Shown here one piece after another: positions 1 to 11,880 of a DNA stretch of 64,000 bases. The stretch covers positions 170,710,613-170,774,612 of the forward strand of contig OX352772.1 of NCBI GenBank assembly GCA_947095535.1, written 5' to 3'. A program made the translations under genes and the position numbers. Below the pieces are notes generated by a model that did not search any database, was not told where the DNA came from, and saw only the letters and a program-made list of their open reading frames with translations. Positions within the stretch are counted from its first letter, which is position 1; each line of letters opens with the position of its first letter. Source of the stretch: Poecilobothrus nobilitatus (lineage: Eukaryota > Arthropoda > Insecta > Diptera > Dolichopodidae).

Positions 1-226
1 AATAACAAATATAATTAGATATAAGAGGATAAGTTTGTTCCCTTGTAAATAACTTAATATCATCACAAAAAGGTTGAGGAATACCCATTAATCCAACTTT
101 ATTAGGACCCTTACGAATTTGAATGTATCCTAAAACTTTACGTTCTAACAACGTTAAAAACGCAACTACTACTAATACACAAATAATTAAAATTAAACTT
201 CCAATTAATCTTAAAAATTATTCAAT
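1..226 (-). pseudogene. ND1: NUMT ND1, 5' part (NADH dehydrogenase subunit 1)
   Basis: Read on the minus strand with the invertebrate mitochondrial code, this gives the N-terminal region of complex I subunit ND1, including the conserved stretch [20 protein letters not shown] and the following GIPQPFCD. The start is taken as ATT at 226, where the alignment with insect ND1 begins. The third codon is TAA, a stop in both codes, so the copy is not translatable. The gene runs off the left edge of the window. Its neighbour is tRNA-Leu(CUN), as expected. Confidence 0.9.
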
Positions 227-231
227 ACTTG

Positions 232-302
232 TATTATGTATTATGTAATATAAATTACATATAAAAATTCTAAATTTATTGCACTAATCTGCTAAAATAG
301 TT
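232..302 (-). tRNA. trnL1: NUMT tRNA-Leu(CUN), degenerate 3' end
   Basis: On the minus strand the D-arm and anticodon arm match insect mitochondrial tRNA-Leu with anticodon TAG, between ND1 and 16S as expected. The 3' acceptor side is replaced by a short ATAATACAT repeat, so the acceptor stem no longer pairs. Not a functional tRNA gene. Confidence 0.75.
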
Positions 303-933
303 AGTATTAATAATATTCATATATAAAAAATTAATATTTTTAATATTTGCTCCTTTCGTACTAAAGTATTATTATAGTTTAAAGATAGAAACCAACCTGG
401 CTAACGCCGGTTTGAACTCAGATCATGTAAGAAATTAAAACTAGAACAGACTTAATACACTAAACGGCTACATCTAGAATTAATCTTAATCCAACATCGA
501 GGTCGCAAACTATATCATCGATAAGAACTCTCCAAAATAATTACGCTGTTATCCCTAAGATAACTTAAAGTTTTAATCACTAATAATGGATCAAAAAATC
601 ATAAATTAATGTAATAAAATTATGAAAATTTATTAAATTTCATTGTCACCCCAACAAAATAATTTAATTTAAAAATCTAAAAAATAACCTAAAAAAACTT
701 ATAAATAAATTATAAATTATTATCTATAGGGTCTTCTCGTCTTTTAAATACATTTTAGCTTTTTAACTAAAAAATAAAATTCTATTCAAATTTTAATGAT
801 ACAGCTTATATTTCGTTCAATCATTCATACAAGCCTTCAATTAAAAGATTAATTATTATGCTACCTTTGCACAATCAAAATACTGCGGCCCTTAAATTTT
901 TTATCAGTGGGCAGATTAGACTTTAAATTAAAC
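303..933 (-). rRNA. rrnL: NUMT 16S rRNA (rrnL), 3' half
   Basis: The strand contains recognisable large-subunit rRNA blocks, such as the peptidyl-transferase region seen on the plus strand as AGAAACCAACCTGGCT and ACGCTGTTATCCCTAA. Homology stops after ATTAAAC at 927-933 and resumes with the same ATTAAAC at 30972-30978. The gene is therefore interrupted by the 30-kb block. As a nuclear copy it is not expected to be expressed. Confidence 0.9.
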
Positions 934-966
934 CAAAGACCATATAATAATAAGACATTTCAACAA
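934..966 (+). repeat. Left terminal inverted repeat of the 30-kb insertion
   Basis: CAAAGAC at 934-940 and the 20-bp block at 947-966 are inversely repeated at 30938-30971. The immediately preceding ATTAAAC (927-933) is the left copy of the target duplication. Confidence 0.8.
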
Positions 967-1432
967 GAACAAATTTTTGTTTTTATCAATCTTCGTATTA
1001 AGTGCAAGCATTGGCTAAAATTAATGCGTATAAAGTACTTAAGGAAATAGTAAAAAAAAAAATGATAAAAAATGAGAGTCGACTGAAGAGAGAGTTTTTT
1101 TTATATTTTTTGTTATTTTCATTTTTGATTTAAGATGCTATTCAAACATTTTATTATAACAAGAAACATTATTTAAATGCACTTAATATATGTACGATTT
1201 ACGAACTTTATTAATACATATGTAATATATGTATGTAAATATATAGTATAGTACCATTTAGTGCCTACATACATAATTTTACTTTTAAATTCACCATATG
1301 ATACAATATATACATTCAATAAGAAAATAATGAAAATATAAAATAGGTAGTTATTTACTTACCTAATAACAAAGCTTATACGTATACCATTGCTTATATA
1401 CATACGTACCAACAATTATATAACTAAATTTT
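967..1432. other. A+T-rich subterminal DNA of the P-like element
   Basis: No coding signal seen. A short block around 1008-1018 (GCATTGGCTAAAA) resembles, inverted, GCAATTGGCTAAAC near 30890-30903, suggesting that similarity between the two element ends extends beyond the 20-bp TIR core. The rest is low-complexity A/T. Confidence 0.4.
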
Positions 1433-4006
1433 TCAGCTACAGTTTTTATATAACAACACAAGGATCATGAAATTTAAAACAGATTTTCTATGATCAAAAC
1501 ATGCATTTTCTTTATTAAACCATTCTGGATATTTTTTACAGCTTGCTGTAATGCAGGACTCTACAATTTTCTTCTTTATCAAATCTAAATGAATATATTT
1601 TTGTAAAAAGACTTCGAAAATTTCGAAATAAATTTTATTTATTTCATATAATAACTCTGAAGGTGGTGTTAGAAATATTACGCTTCCATTTCCATAATTT
1701 TTATATAATAAAAGATTTTCCGAATACAAAGGAATTTTAATATCATCTACTCTTTTAATCATGTCGGCTTTACAGCTTTCACAGTTAATTTTATTTAAAA
1801 TGATTTTACATGTGGCGTAACCAATGAAATATCGTTTTGCATTTTCTTTTAAACGAAGTTCAAGATTTAAATATTTATCTGATACATGGATATTATATAT
1901 ATCACTATCAACATTATTCAAAACTTCTACATTTATTGAAGAATTAAGTTCCGAAATGGTATTCAAAAAATTCATCCTTATTTTCAATTTGACAGTCAAG
2001 CAACAAATCATCATCATTCTCGCAATTTTTATTAGATTTTGATATTGTAGCAATAATTAGCTTCATAGACGTAATCCGAGCTACAGAATGATTAAATATG
2101 GGAACACTTGGCATTCGGTTGTTCCTATTTTTTGATCGTATTTGCGCAAACAAATTCTCAGTGGGATCTTAGTTGAGTCTAGATGTAAATAAATATGTGA
2201 CGTTCTCACTATTTTTAAAAATTTCAGCAGATAATTGTAAAACTCCATTTATAGAATGTTGTAAGCCTCGAAGACAATAATTTTTTTTATTATTATTTGG
2301 TAATCTTATATTTGATAAATAATTCAACATATTTACCAAAAATTTATTTACCTCATTATCTTGTTTTAACGCACATTTATACATAATTTTGTCAAATAAA
2401 TTTCTACTGTTTAATCAGTCGAAAATTTTGTCTAATTTAGAAATAACTTTTGCAGTTGATTTGCAACATCTAGTAATATACCTTTAAATAAACCTAAAGA
2501 AATACAAGTATTGATGCCCGCTTCAACACTTGAACTAAATATTTGCGGCAATTTCAAAGATATTTGGAAGTATATGTTTTTTGCTTAACTTTGGACAAAC
2601 CCTTACAGTTTGCGAAGTATCCCATTCGTAAAGTTTACCAATTATTTCCCAGCTTAAAATTCCATCAGGAGTTATTATATCTTATTTCAAAAGAGAGTTT
2701 CTTATAGATTTAATTATATGTGGTACATCGTATAAACAATATATTTTTTTTCCTTTATACAAAAATTATGGATTTTCGTCAGTAGCTCCTAATAATTTAT
2801 AGCATTTTCTATTATTCGAACCTTGATCACATGTAATTGCCAATATTTAAATCTAACTCGAATGACTTTTGTATATTTTGTATTACTAAATGTTTTAATT
2901 TTTCTCCAAGAATGTTTTTTTCGGTTACGACGTAAGTTAAAACATATTTCCAATTATGGTGTCATCCTCTAATCATAAAAGTACAAATGTAGTTCAAGCC
3001 AAGTTCTATGCTTCTTTCATTATTACCCACACAACCGTCAACTTTATCAGTAAATTTATTATACGACGCTTCTTTGCGAATTTTGATTTCATCAAATAAA
3101 ATAACTGCTTCCTTACCAATTGAATCCATTTTCGATATTTCAACTTTTAAATTATTCAAAATAGAAGAATTAAAGCCGGGTTCTAAAGTTTTTACAGGAC
3201 TCCATCTGAAAAGAGAAGCCTTAGAAGGCAACTGAAAATTTAAAACTTCTCTCATGTAGTTGTAACATGAGTTCGATTTGTAACTGATATTTTGCGCAAG
3301 ATTTCTTTGTTTGTGTGACCATTCTGTATTATTATGTCTTTTAATTAGAAGTATTTTGGAAAATTCTTTCGGATATTCACTTACATAATCTAATTCATCA
3401 ATTATTGCTTCGATAGGTTTTTTTTCTAAATTTTTTAATTTTTCTTTGTAGGAGGCAATTTCTTTGTATGAATTTTCCAATTTTTTTAAAAGAATACTAT
3501 ATTTTTTATAAAATAAACTATTTTTTTTGTCTTTCTCTTACAATTTTTGCAATCATAAGAATAATTTTTAAATAACTTGAACTAGTTTTCTTTGGCGGAG
3601 TCCTCAAATATTTTAGATCAGATAGGCTTAGTTCATTTTGTTCAGATTTTTTAACTGCAGAATAAACCTTATCATCTGGCTTTTTAAGTACAATTAAAGA
3701 GTCAGTATTTGAATCAGTAAAATTTGAACTTTTAAAATTTAAAATTTCCTCATTATATGGTGAATCTGAAAAATTGTACTCACAAATCGGATTTGAACTA
3801 CCTACGTGTGCTATTGCTCCTTTGATCAGCTTTTTCTTTTTTATTTGCAAGCTTAGAAAATGTTTTTCACAAACGTATTTATTTTTTGTAACAAATTTAT
3901 TACGTAGATTGCAAGCTTGAATCCACTCATTATATTTATCTGTATTTGTTGGAAATTTAAACAAATGAAACAGAGGATTTTTAGAAAAACACTTTTCAAT
4001 ACAACA
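1433..4006 (-). pseudogene. P-element/THAP9-type transposase, multiply frameshifted
   Basis: The pieces run in order on the minus strand. 4006-3518 encodes a THAP zinc finger: CCIEKC near the start, FKFP, a Trp and VCEKH, that is C-x2-C...C-x2-H, needed for DNA binding. 3480-2962 holds a coiled-coil-like stretch and the start of the RNase-H-like catalytic region (LFDEIKIRK, first acidic residue). Around 2700 is YDVPHIIKSIRNSL. 2384-2169 ends in TSRLN followed by a TAA stop at 2169-2171 and then, in frame, DPTENLFAQIRSK; these are hallmark P/THAP9 motifs. 2053-1433 is the C-terminal Cys-rich domain. A stop codon at 4007-4009 lies just before the THAP start, so an upstream exon or start is lost. 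No intact reading frame survives. Confidence 0.8.
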
Positions 4007-4061
4007 TTATCTGGTTCGTTTTTCTTTTTCAAAAAGAAAAGGCTTATTATTAAGGACTACA

Positions 4062-4167
4062 TATGAAAAAATTGTCAAACAGTTTTAAATTGAACAGACG
4101 TAAATTTTTTAACTACAATATGAAAATTGTCAAAAAGTTTTAAATTGAACAGACGTAAATTTTTTTC
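4062..4167 (+). repeat. Two-copy tandem repeat, about 55 bp
   Basis: Copies at about 4062-4117 and 4119-4167 share TTTTAAATTGAACAGACG and flanking bases. They lie just 5' of the THAP-encoding part of the P-like transposase and could be upstream or subterminal repeats of that element. This role is inference. Confidence 0.7.
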
Positions 4168-4307
4168 GCGGAAAAAAAACTTATAAAAAATATTAAAATA
4201 AAAAAAAAAAAAATATATATTTTAATTATTAAATTAATATTTAATTATAAAATAAAAATTAAATAATTTACAATATAATAAAAATAAGAAATTTATAAAA
4301 ATATGAA
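4168..4307. other. Homopolymer-rich A/T spacer
   Basis: Runs of A and T without coding or structural signal. It separates the P-like element from LINE A and probably contains the 5' junction of LINE A. Confidence 0.4.
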
Positions 4308-5275
4308 ATGGGTATTTGTGACACATGCAGGAAAGGTTTAAATGTTAAATTGAAAGCTTTGAAATGTAAAGTTTGCTCGAGACAATACCACACAAATTGT
4401 GCACCAGTATCAGACGATCTTTACAAGCTGGCTAAATCTGGACATGCGACTGGAAGTGCTCAAATTGTCCCAAAAAATAAACGAATCAATTATTACGGTT
4501 GATACTATTGAGGGGGAATTAACTGAGGTAGAAATAAATTTCAGTGAATTTGGAAAAGAAACAACACAACTGAATAAAATTTCTACACACGACTTCTCTA
4601 AATGTACGACCGATAATATCCCGGAATATTTAAAATCACTTTTGGATACTGTGGTGATGTAAATTCACAAATCTCAAAAATATATATGTGCACAAATTGA
4701 TCACGTCATTAACCTCTACAAAAATGTTCAAAAAGAAAATCAAATTTTAAAAAACAAAGTCGAACTAATCGAAAATAGCTCGAGTATTATGGAAAACAAA
4801 GTAAACCATCTGGAAGCGTTATTAGATAAGTCAAATCATTTAAATAATGAAAAAAATATAGTACTAGCTGGATTACCAAGGCAGATAAAAGTTGACAAAA
4901 ATTTCAAGTAAAATCAATGCGAACATCACTTCAACGGATATTAATAAATTGTCGGCTATAAATAAACGGTCCAAAGAAGATAACATCTCCAATCCTATTT
5001 ACTTACTGGAATTGAATACGTTGGCGGCAAAAACAGAAATGATGTTGAAGAAACGAACGTATAAACAACTTTTTACCTAAATCTCAGAGAGACTAATAAT
5101 CAAGAAATTTTTTTTCGCCATCACCTGTCTTCACTACAAGCCAAGTTGTAAGTTGCAGCCAAAAAACTTAGAACGCAACATGAGATGGAATTTTTATGGG
5201 TCAAAGACGACAAGATATTTTTGTGACAAACCAAGGAATCTAAGGTTTTTAAAATTATTAGTTTCAATCATATTA
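4308..5275 (+). pseudogene. LINE A ORF1 protein (PHD finger, coiled coil, RRM-like domain)
   Basis: ORF1 proteins of these LINEs bind element RNA and act as nucleic-acid chaperones. The N-terminus shows the first part of a PHD-type C4HC3 finger (CDTC, then CKVC, YHTNC); the closing DWKCSNC lies in another frame at about 4447-4470, so a one-base shift has occurred. 4663-4890 codes, again in a shifted frame, for a Lys/Glu/Asn-rich coiled coil. 4890-5080 matches the RRM-like part. 5153-5250 gives the C-terminal FLWVKDDKIFL motif, followed by a TGA. At least three frameshifts are needed, so it is dead. Confidence 0.7.
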
Positions 5276-6015
5276 ACTATGTTAACAATCACTTTAATAG
5301 CACTAACTAACCTTTTAAGTATTTTATGTAATTTTGCTTTTCTAAATCTCGATTATTTAATTATTTTTTACAATACAAAACTCAAATCACCATTTATTAA
5401 ATTTTTTATTAATCTTTTTATTCAATTTACAAAGTAATTCTATGTTTCATACATTACATTTTTTTTTCTTTAACCAAAATTTTAGTTACATATTTTAATT
5501 ACATCATTTTACATTTTTTTGTAACTACAAAATTACATACTAGCAATCATTTTAAAAAAACATTTTTTTTTCTTTATTATACACATTATATTAATTATCT
5601 TTTTATTCATAAATTTTATGTATTTTATTTTCTACTATACTACTATATTTTATTACTACTATATTATTACTCATATATATTCCGATTATTACTTGCATCA
5701 GTAAGAATATCAAAAAAAAAATTTAAAAATATTAATTCATTTCACATTTTATTTTTGTACTTTTTATTTTCAATTTTTTTTCTAAGAATTTTATTTACAT
5801 TGTTTATTTTCATTATTTTGCTTGTTCCTATAATTTCTATGCTAAAGATATTTTTATTTGCATTTTTAAATTTTATAATCATGTTTACTATGTCAATTAT
5901 TTAAAAATTAAATTAACACATACATCCGTACTAATTAAATTTTTTTTGTAAATTTCAAAAAAAAATTAAATTTTTTGATTCATTTCACATTTTAATTTTG
6001 TACTTTTTATTTTAC
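5276..6015. other. A/T-rich non-coding DNA with a direct repeat
   Basis: No coding signal. A block of about 90 bp at 5728-5815 (TTCATTTCACATTTTATTTT...) recurs at 5968-6015 and appears to resume at about 7643-7680 (AGAATTTTATTTACATT), on the other side of the 1.6-kb repeat. The second copy was therefore interrupted by that insertion. Confidence 0.5.
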
Positions 6016-7642
6016 ATTTTTTTTATACCCGTACGATAGGATCGAGTATAATCAAATTACTTCTCCGTTTGTAACACCTCGAAATAAGCGAGCTAGATAT
6101 ACCTTCAAAGGTATGGATCGGATCAGAAAAAAATTCTAAGACGATTGAGCCGTCCGTCCGTCAGCACGTTAACTCAAAAACTAAGAAAGCTAGAATCTTG
6201 AAATTTACACAAAATATTTTGGGAGTAATTTTTAGGTTCACTATTTTTTTGGTTGAGTTTGGACCAAAACTTAGGGTAGCTCTCGAACACCTAACTTTTA
6301 GATCCCCACATTTTTTTTGAAATAGAGCTATGAAATTTTAACTACTGATAGATCTCAGAAAAATATTAATTTTATTTTTAATAACTTTTTTTTGTAGCCT
6401 CCCCCGTTACGGAGCAACAGCTCCGCAAAGGTTCAAAAAAGCTTTATATTTAAATTGTTATAGCACAAGTTATATAAGGTATATCTTTTTCAAAACGCCA
6501 AAACGCCAAACAATTACTACTTTTATATGCTTTAAAAGTATATATACAATAAATATATATTTGTGGCATACGGTGTCTTAATTTACCGTTATGCGAAACT
6601 AAACTTTTGCAAAATACTTTAACCCTTCTATCTTCTAAACGGTTTAAGTTGAAAACTTGAAATGACAGAAGTTAGATCTTTGAAAATAAGTATGAGTCAT
6701 TTCAGAAATTTTTTTTGTATCACTCCCCGTTTAGGAGCTGTAAGGGGTCAAAAACTGAAAATTTCCTATTTTTAAACACCTGTAACTTGAACACCTGTTA
6801 AAATGTTTTTGAAGTACTACACAAAAATTAAAGCTCCAATATTATACTCTTATTTCTGTTAACAACTTTTTTTAATAATATAGGGTTACTTTATAATTGA
6901 CGAAAGTGTTACTTAATTTTTTCAAGTTTTCTAACAAATTTCTTTAACGAATTTTTTGCATTTTGTTTTACTCGATAATTTGAAATTGTTGAGGATATAA
7001 TGCGTAGTACAAAAAATGTAAATCAATAAACAACATAACGGTTGCTTGAAGAATTTTTATTTATATGATATTGATATACATACATTCTTATATAATATCA
7101 TGTTTATTTACATATCGTATATGTCACTGATGAATGAATGATAAGAGAATAGATGTATATTATATAGCGCCGTATTTACATACATATATATATTTTATTG
7201 TACATATAAGAAATTATTCTATGAATGGAAATATTTTTAAAGAAATATTGCAATGTATGGCGATATACTTATAATAATATAAATATACTATGTACGCATT
7301 AATATAATATAATATTTAAAATTATATTTACTATTTTGTACTTAGTAAATTTAATATACATTTACCGCTTAGTATTAAATGGTACTATAGAATATTTGAA
7401 AAAGTTTTGGATTGATAATCGTTATGTGAAAGGTTAGAATCTGCTTTTGAAGAATGTATAAACATATAGTTTGAATATATGTACAACCCATAGTTCTAGA
7501 AATTGTAAAATTCAAATTATTTTAAAATACTAAAATATTAAAAAAATAATATTGTAAGCAGAGTGACATGCTGTGAACATGCTAACGGTTCGTACGGCTA
7601 TCTAAGAGTTGACAAAGTCAAATGTATTCTTTCTCGTTTTAA
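6016..7642 (-). mobile_element. 1.6-kb TCCGTCC-type repeat, copy 1, with a short LINE D-derived end
   Basis: This is the near-full inverted counterpart of 56735-58312. Shared blocks include the ATACCCGTACGA end, GGTATGGATCGGATCAGAAA, GTCCGTCCGTC and the GTGACATGCTGTGAACAT-side end. No open reading frame is visible. On the minus strand the right end (7642-7606) reads as about 35 bp of LINE D ORF2, then the repeat, then a run of A at 6022-6016. This fits a 5'-truncated, polyadenylated retrocopy of a LINE D/repeat chimera. The retrocopy interpretation is inference; the shared junction is seen directly. Confidence 0.7.
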
Positions 7643-7888
7643 GAAGAATTTTATTTACATTTTTTAGATTTTAATTTAATTAACATATTTCTTTATTGTT
7701 GACTCCACACGATGACCATTTTGATACCACGTTTATTCTTACTCTTCTGATAATGAATTTTTAATTTCCTGTGCTGACAAATCGGCTGATCAAATTAATT
7801 CGCAGATTTGATTTAGTACACTTGCTTATAAACTTTTTTTGTTGTGGATAATAAAACAACTGATAAATTATTTATTTATTATTAGATA

Positions 7889-10690
7889 TTGTCTCCATGT
7901 TTTAGGTTTAGTAATTTATTTTTATTTGTTTGGTTCACAATGAGTTCCAACAACATCAATAATATTAAAGATGATATTAGAGTGGAGCATTACTTACATT
8001 TTGATACTACCTCAACAATACATATTTATAAAAATAATTTAAATATTATATACCTTAATATTCAAAGTTTACGTCATAAATTGTCTGAAGCTCTAAATAA
8101 AGATATTGTCTGTGATGTACATTTTATAGTTTTAACAAAAATTAGGTTACATGTCTCCGAAAATGAGTTTTTTAACATTCCTGGATTCACTTCTATTTCG
8201 CTAATAGGCTTAATGCATATGGTGGGGTAGCTATTTACGTTAAAGACGAAATTAACAACAATATAAATGAAATAACTTACAAATATACGCTTAATATGCT
8301 ACTTAGCAACGGTTTTGTAGTTTACAACAATATTTCAGAAAAATACGCTACTAGATTTGGATCACAGAGTAAAACAGTTATAGACCACCTAATAACTGAC
8401 ATAATTGAAAAAAAATATCATTTACATGCCTTTAGATACTTGTCTGTCCGATCATCAAATGTTTTTTGTTAGTATTAGTCATAAACCCACTAAAACTAAA
8501 ATACTAGAATATAAAACAGTTCTAAACTATAATAAAATAGCGAATGAAAGCATCTGGTCAAATATTAACTCCTATTCGAATTTTGATGATTTTGTACACG
8601 ATCTTAGCTCGGTAATCAAAAACAACACTGAAAATGTATTAATTATAAATGCAAAACGGAAAAGTGAATGCATCACGGTTGAAATTCGTAATAACATTAA
8701 AATTAGAAATTCTTTTTTCAAATACAAAAAACAAATACTCAAATAACGATAATATCAATAATTTATATCTATAACATAGAGATCGAGTGAAAAAGCTAAT
8801 ACAAGGGACTAAAAAAAAATACTGCTCGGATAAAATTTCAGAAAATTTAGATAACAAAAAACTTTGGAAATTATATAAAGAGTTAATTTTCAACACAGAT
8901 AAAAACGGTGAAAATAAAAATCAGTGAAAAGCTCTTCATTACAACAATAAAAGACTAGAAAATCCATTTGATATCTCTGAGAGAATGAATAATTATTTTG
9001 TTAATGTCACTCAAGAAATACAAATTTCGAATAACGTTATTGATCAACATTTTATGAATCAATTCCGGCAATCAATATTTTCTAATTTCCAATTAACAAT
9101 AACTAACACAGATGAAGTCAGTGCAGCGATAAAGGGTTTAAATTCTAATGCTGCAACAGGATATGATGGTATTTCAACTAAATTTATTAAAAGGTTTGCA
9201 GAATACCTTATTCCCATCTTAGTAAAATTCATTAACAATACTTTCCAATCGGGTACTTTTCCTCTCTCATTGAAAACAGCTATTGTAACTCCAATTTTTA
9301 AAAACGGGGATAAAACTGATTGCTCCAATTATCGTCCGATCTCCATATTACCAGCTTTCTCGAAAATATTTGAAATTATAATTAAAAATAGGCTAAATTA
9401 TTTTATAAATTCTAATGGTATTTTAAGCGAAGACCAGTTTGGTTTTGAAAAAAGATCAAATACCACAGCTGCTTGCTCATACTTATCTGATTTTATTTCT
9501 AAAAATATAGATAACAAAAAACATGTGAGATGTGTCTTCCTAGATCTTCAGAAAAAATTTGACTGCGTTGACTACGAAATATTGTTACACAAATTAGCAA
9601 AACTTAATCTTACTGATACGCAGTTACGTTTGTTTAAATCATACCTTAGTAATCGAGAGCAAATGGTCTGGGTAAATAACATACATAGTTCCAAAAAATT
9701 AATAACTAAAGGAGTACCTCAGGGATCCATCTTGGGTCCTGATCTCTTCAAGCTTTATATAAATGATATTACCCGTTTAAACATAAAGGGAACTCTGCAG
9801 TTATATACAGATGGCGCGGTGTTTAAGTATGCCGCTGATAATGAGGTTGATTTAAACAATGCAACAAAAAATTATCTTAATATCATACAAGTATGGTTAG
9901 AAAAACATCACCTTAGTTTGAATTTGCAAAAAACCAAAATTTTATTTATTGAAAACAAGTCTCTAAACCCAGCGACCAGGTTTACCTACAACAATGATGT
10001 TATTGAAGTAGTTAAAAAGTTCAACTACCTAGGCTTAATTCTAGATAGTCAAGGAATCTGGAACTACCATATTGAGCACATAATAAAAAATATTACTCCA
10101 CATATTTTCATTTTACATAGGCTAAGAAATTTTCTTTCAAACAAAGCATTATTCACGATATATTCATCATTTATAAAGTCATACATCACTTATCTAAATC
10201 CAATTTGGAGCAGAGCTCCTCAAATTTACATTAATAAGCTTGACGCCCTTAACAAAAAATGTATCAAGATAATCCATAGATATCCAAATTAATATCCTTC
10301 AAACTTACTATACTCTACTCAATATATTAGCCTTATGAATATTTGTAAATACAAATTATATATCCTAGCTTTCAAAATAGTAAACAACGCAATTAAGCAT
10401 AATTTTATATTAAATAGAAGTATTAATATTCATAATCATAATACCCGCAACAAAGACAATTTCTACTTAACACTATTTCGCACTAACAACCAGAAAAATA
10501 ATTGTCTATATAACTGCTTAAAAGTGTACAATGAACTCCCTGAAATCTTAAAAGTAATAGATAATTTAGTAATCTTCAAAAATAGAATTAAAACATATGT
10601 GTTGGAGCAACAATACGAAATGTTTAAAACTTTTCAAGAAATAATAAGTATGTATAAAAAATTTTTTATAAAGCAATTTAACTGAAATAT
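7889..10690 (+). pseudogene. LINE A ORF2: APE endonuclease plus reverse transcriptase, inactivated
   Basis: 7889-8230 contains the endonuclease N-terminus (YLNIQSLRHKL). 8230-8400 shows GGVAIYVKDE and then a gap where the catalytic core should be, and 8405-8470 gives the closing LSDHQMFF. 8985-10292 is the RT domain: TGYDGIS, NYRPISILPAFSKI, motif A FLDLQKKFDCVD, VPQGSILGP and, at motif C, LYTDGAVF in place of the usual YADD. Loss of the second catalytic Asp would abolish RT activity. 10335-10685 is the C-terminal tail after a stop at 10290. The enzyme would nick target DNA and copy its own RNA; this copy cannot. Confidence 0.85.
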
Positions 10691-11062
10691 AATATAAACT
10701 CTGAATGAAAAGAAAAAGAATATAATATAAAATTTAAAAATTTAAAATATTTAAGGTAATTTAAGGTTTAAGGTAAGGTAAAAATAAAGAAGCAATATTA
10801 TAAATAACTTTTGAATATGAAAAATAATAAGATGTAAAAAAGATGTAAATAAATTGTAATTAAGTTAATATATATTCTCATTATATCTATATTAATTATT
10901 TCGAATTAAATAATACCTAATATTAAATATTAACATATTAATGTATATTTCAAAAATTGTAAATTTCAAAAAATGAAGGAAAAAATATAAGTTTGTAAAT
11001 TATGAAACCATAAAGCTAAGGCTAAGGTCTAAAAAAACAAATTATTGTAATACCTAATAAAA
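10691..11062. other. A-rich LINE A 3' region, low complexity
   Basis: A/T-rich, with short AAGGTAA-type direct repeats near 10750-10785. No gene seen. Probably the 3' UTR and tail of LINE A. Confidence 0.4.
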
Positions 11063-11365
11063 TCATATTTTGTAAATAATATAAATTATAAAATTATTAA
11101 TAAAGAAAAAAAAATATGTTGGTATGGCATAGCTTTTTAATTTTTTTTTTCCGAAACATTGTTTTTCAAAATGTTTTTCACAAACAAGATTCCACTGCTC
11201 AATTTTTTTGGTTATTTTACAGTTTTCTTTCCACTTTTTTAAAATGGTATTTTCTTTTGGAAATCTAAAAAATGTGATATTGAGTTTGAAATTTTTCTTT
11301 GAGTTGTAATTCTCTACACAGCATTTAGCTAAATTTGTAAAACGCGATTTTTTTTTTAAATTCAA
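11063..11365 (-). pseudogene. Isolated THAP zinc-finger fragment
   Basis: The reading frame of about 100 residues carries a THAP-like domain: KCCVENYNS, FFRFPKE, a Trp (KKWKENC) and VCEKHF. The canonical second cysteine (expected CxVxNC) is Tyr, so zinc binding is likely lost. THAP domains bind DNA in P-element-like transposases and in host proteins. It differs in sequence from the THAP at 3518-4006, so it is not a duplicate of it. No transposase body follows downstream on the minus strand, because LINE A begins there. Its parent element is unknown. Confidence 0.6.
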
Positions 11366-11880
11366 ACTTCTATTTACTTCTTCAATTTTTAAAAATCAAA
11401 TTATTATCCAATAATAGAACATAAAAGTGAAACTGATCATAAGATAACAATTAAAATAACAATATTTTGTAGCATTTATTATTTTCTATTCTATATTTAA
11501 AAATGTACTGCACACATACAGACTTTTCTTTTTTTTTCAAAGGGAGGTGGGAATCTTCCAAAGACACCAAGAATTTCCTCCTTGGTAGTGTCAGATTCTT
11601 ACTGACCAAACCCACCTCCCCCTTTAGCAAATATAATGGGATGAAACCCTTAACTGCGAACGCAGTATATTGGCTAGGGAGTAGGGATAGAAAAGGATAG
11701 GAAATGGATACGGGAACATTGAATTGGAAGTGGGACTGTAAGGAAACAATGAATTTGCCAATTATTATTACACTATTTTGCCAACAGTGACTAAAGCCGA
11801 AACAATAATTACAACATGTAGTAGTAGTATATAGTACTACATGAGCTAATTATTAAATTGAATTGAAATTAATAATTATT
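11366..11880. other. Non-coding DNA with two foldback repeats
   Basis: Includes the GC-rich foldback at 11539-11625 and a smaller palindrome (CATGTAGTA 11815-11823 with TACTACATG 11835-11843). No convincing gene. Base composition from about 11540 to 11740 is richer in G+C than its surroundings. Confidence 0.45.
11539..11625. repeat. GC-rich imperfect foldback (inverted repeat)
   Basis: AAAGGGAGGTGGG (11539-11551) pairs with CCCACCTCCC..CTTT (11611-11625), AATCT (11552-11556) with AGATT (11593-11597), and GACACCAAG (11563-11571) with CTTGG..GTGTC (11581-11592). Could be a small foldback/MITE or a structured 5' end of an element. Confidence 0.7.

Larger units (their letters stand above)
4308..10690 (+). 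mobile_element. LINE A: CR1/Jockey-type non-LTR retrotransposon, defective
   Basis: A PHD-finger ORF1 (4308-5275) is followed in the same orientation by an endonuclease/reverse-transcriptase ORF2 (7889-10690). This gene order and the PHD-type ORF1 are typical of CR1/Jockey-group LINEs. Between them lie A/T-rich DNA and a 1.6-kb inserted repeat (6016-7642). That the two ORFs belong to one element is inference from order, strand and family match. An A-rich 3' region follows ORF2 (about 10690-11060). Confidence 0.65.

Noticed and set aside
6016..7642. Helitron ends in the TCCGTCC-type repeat
   Set aside because: No 5' TC / 3' CTRR with hairpin was found; the ends are short inverted repeats, which fit a DNA element or a retrocopy better.
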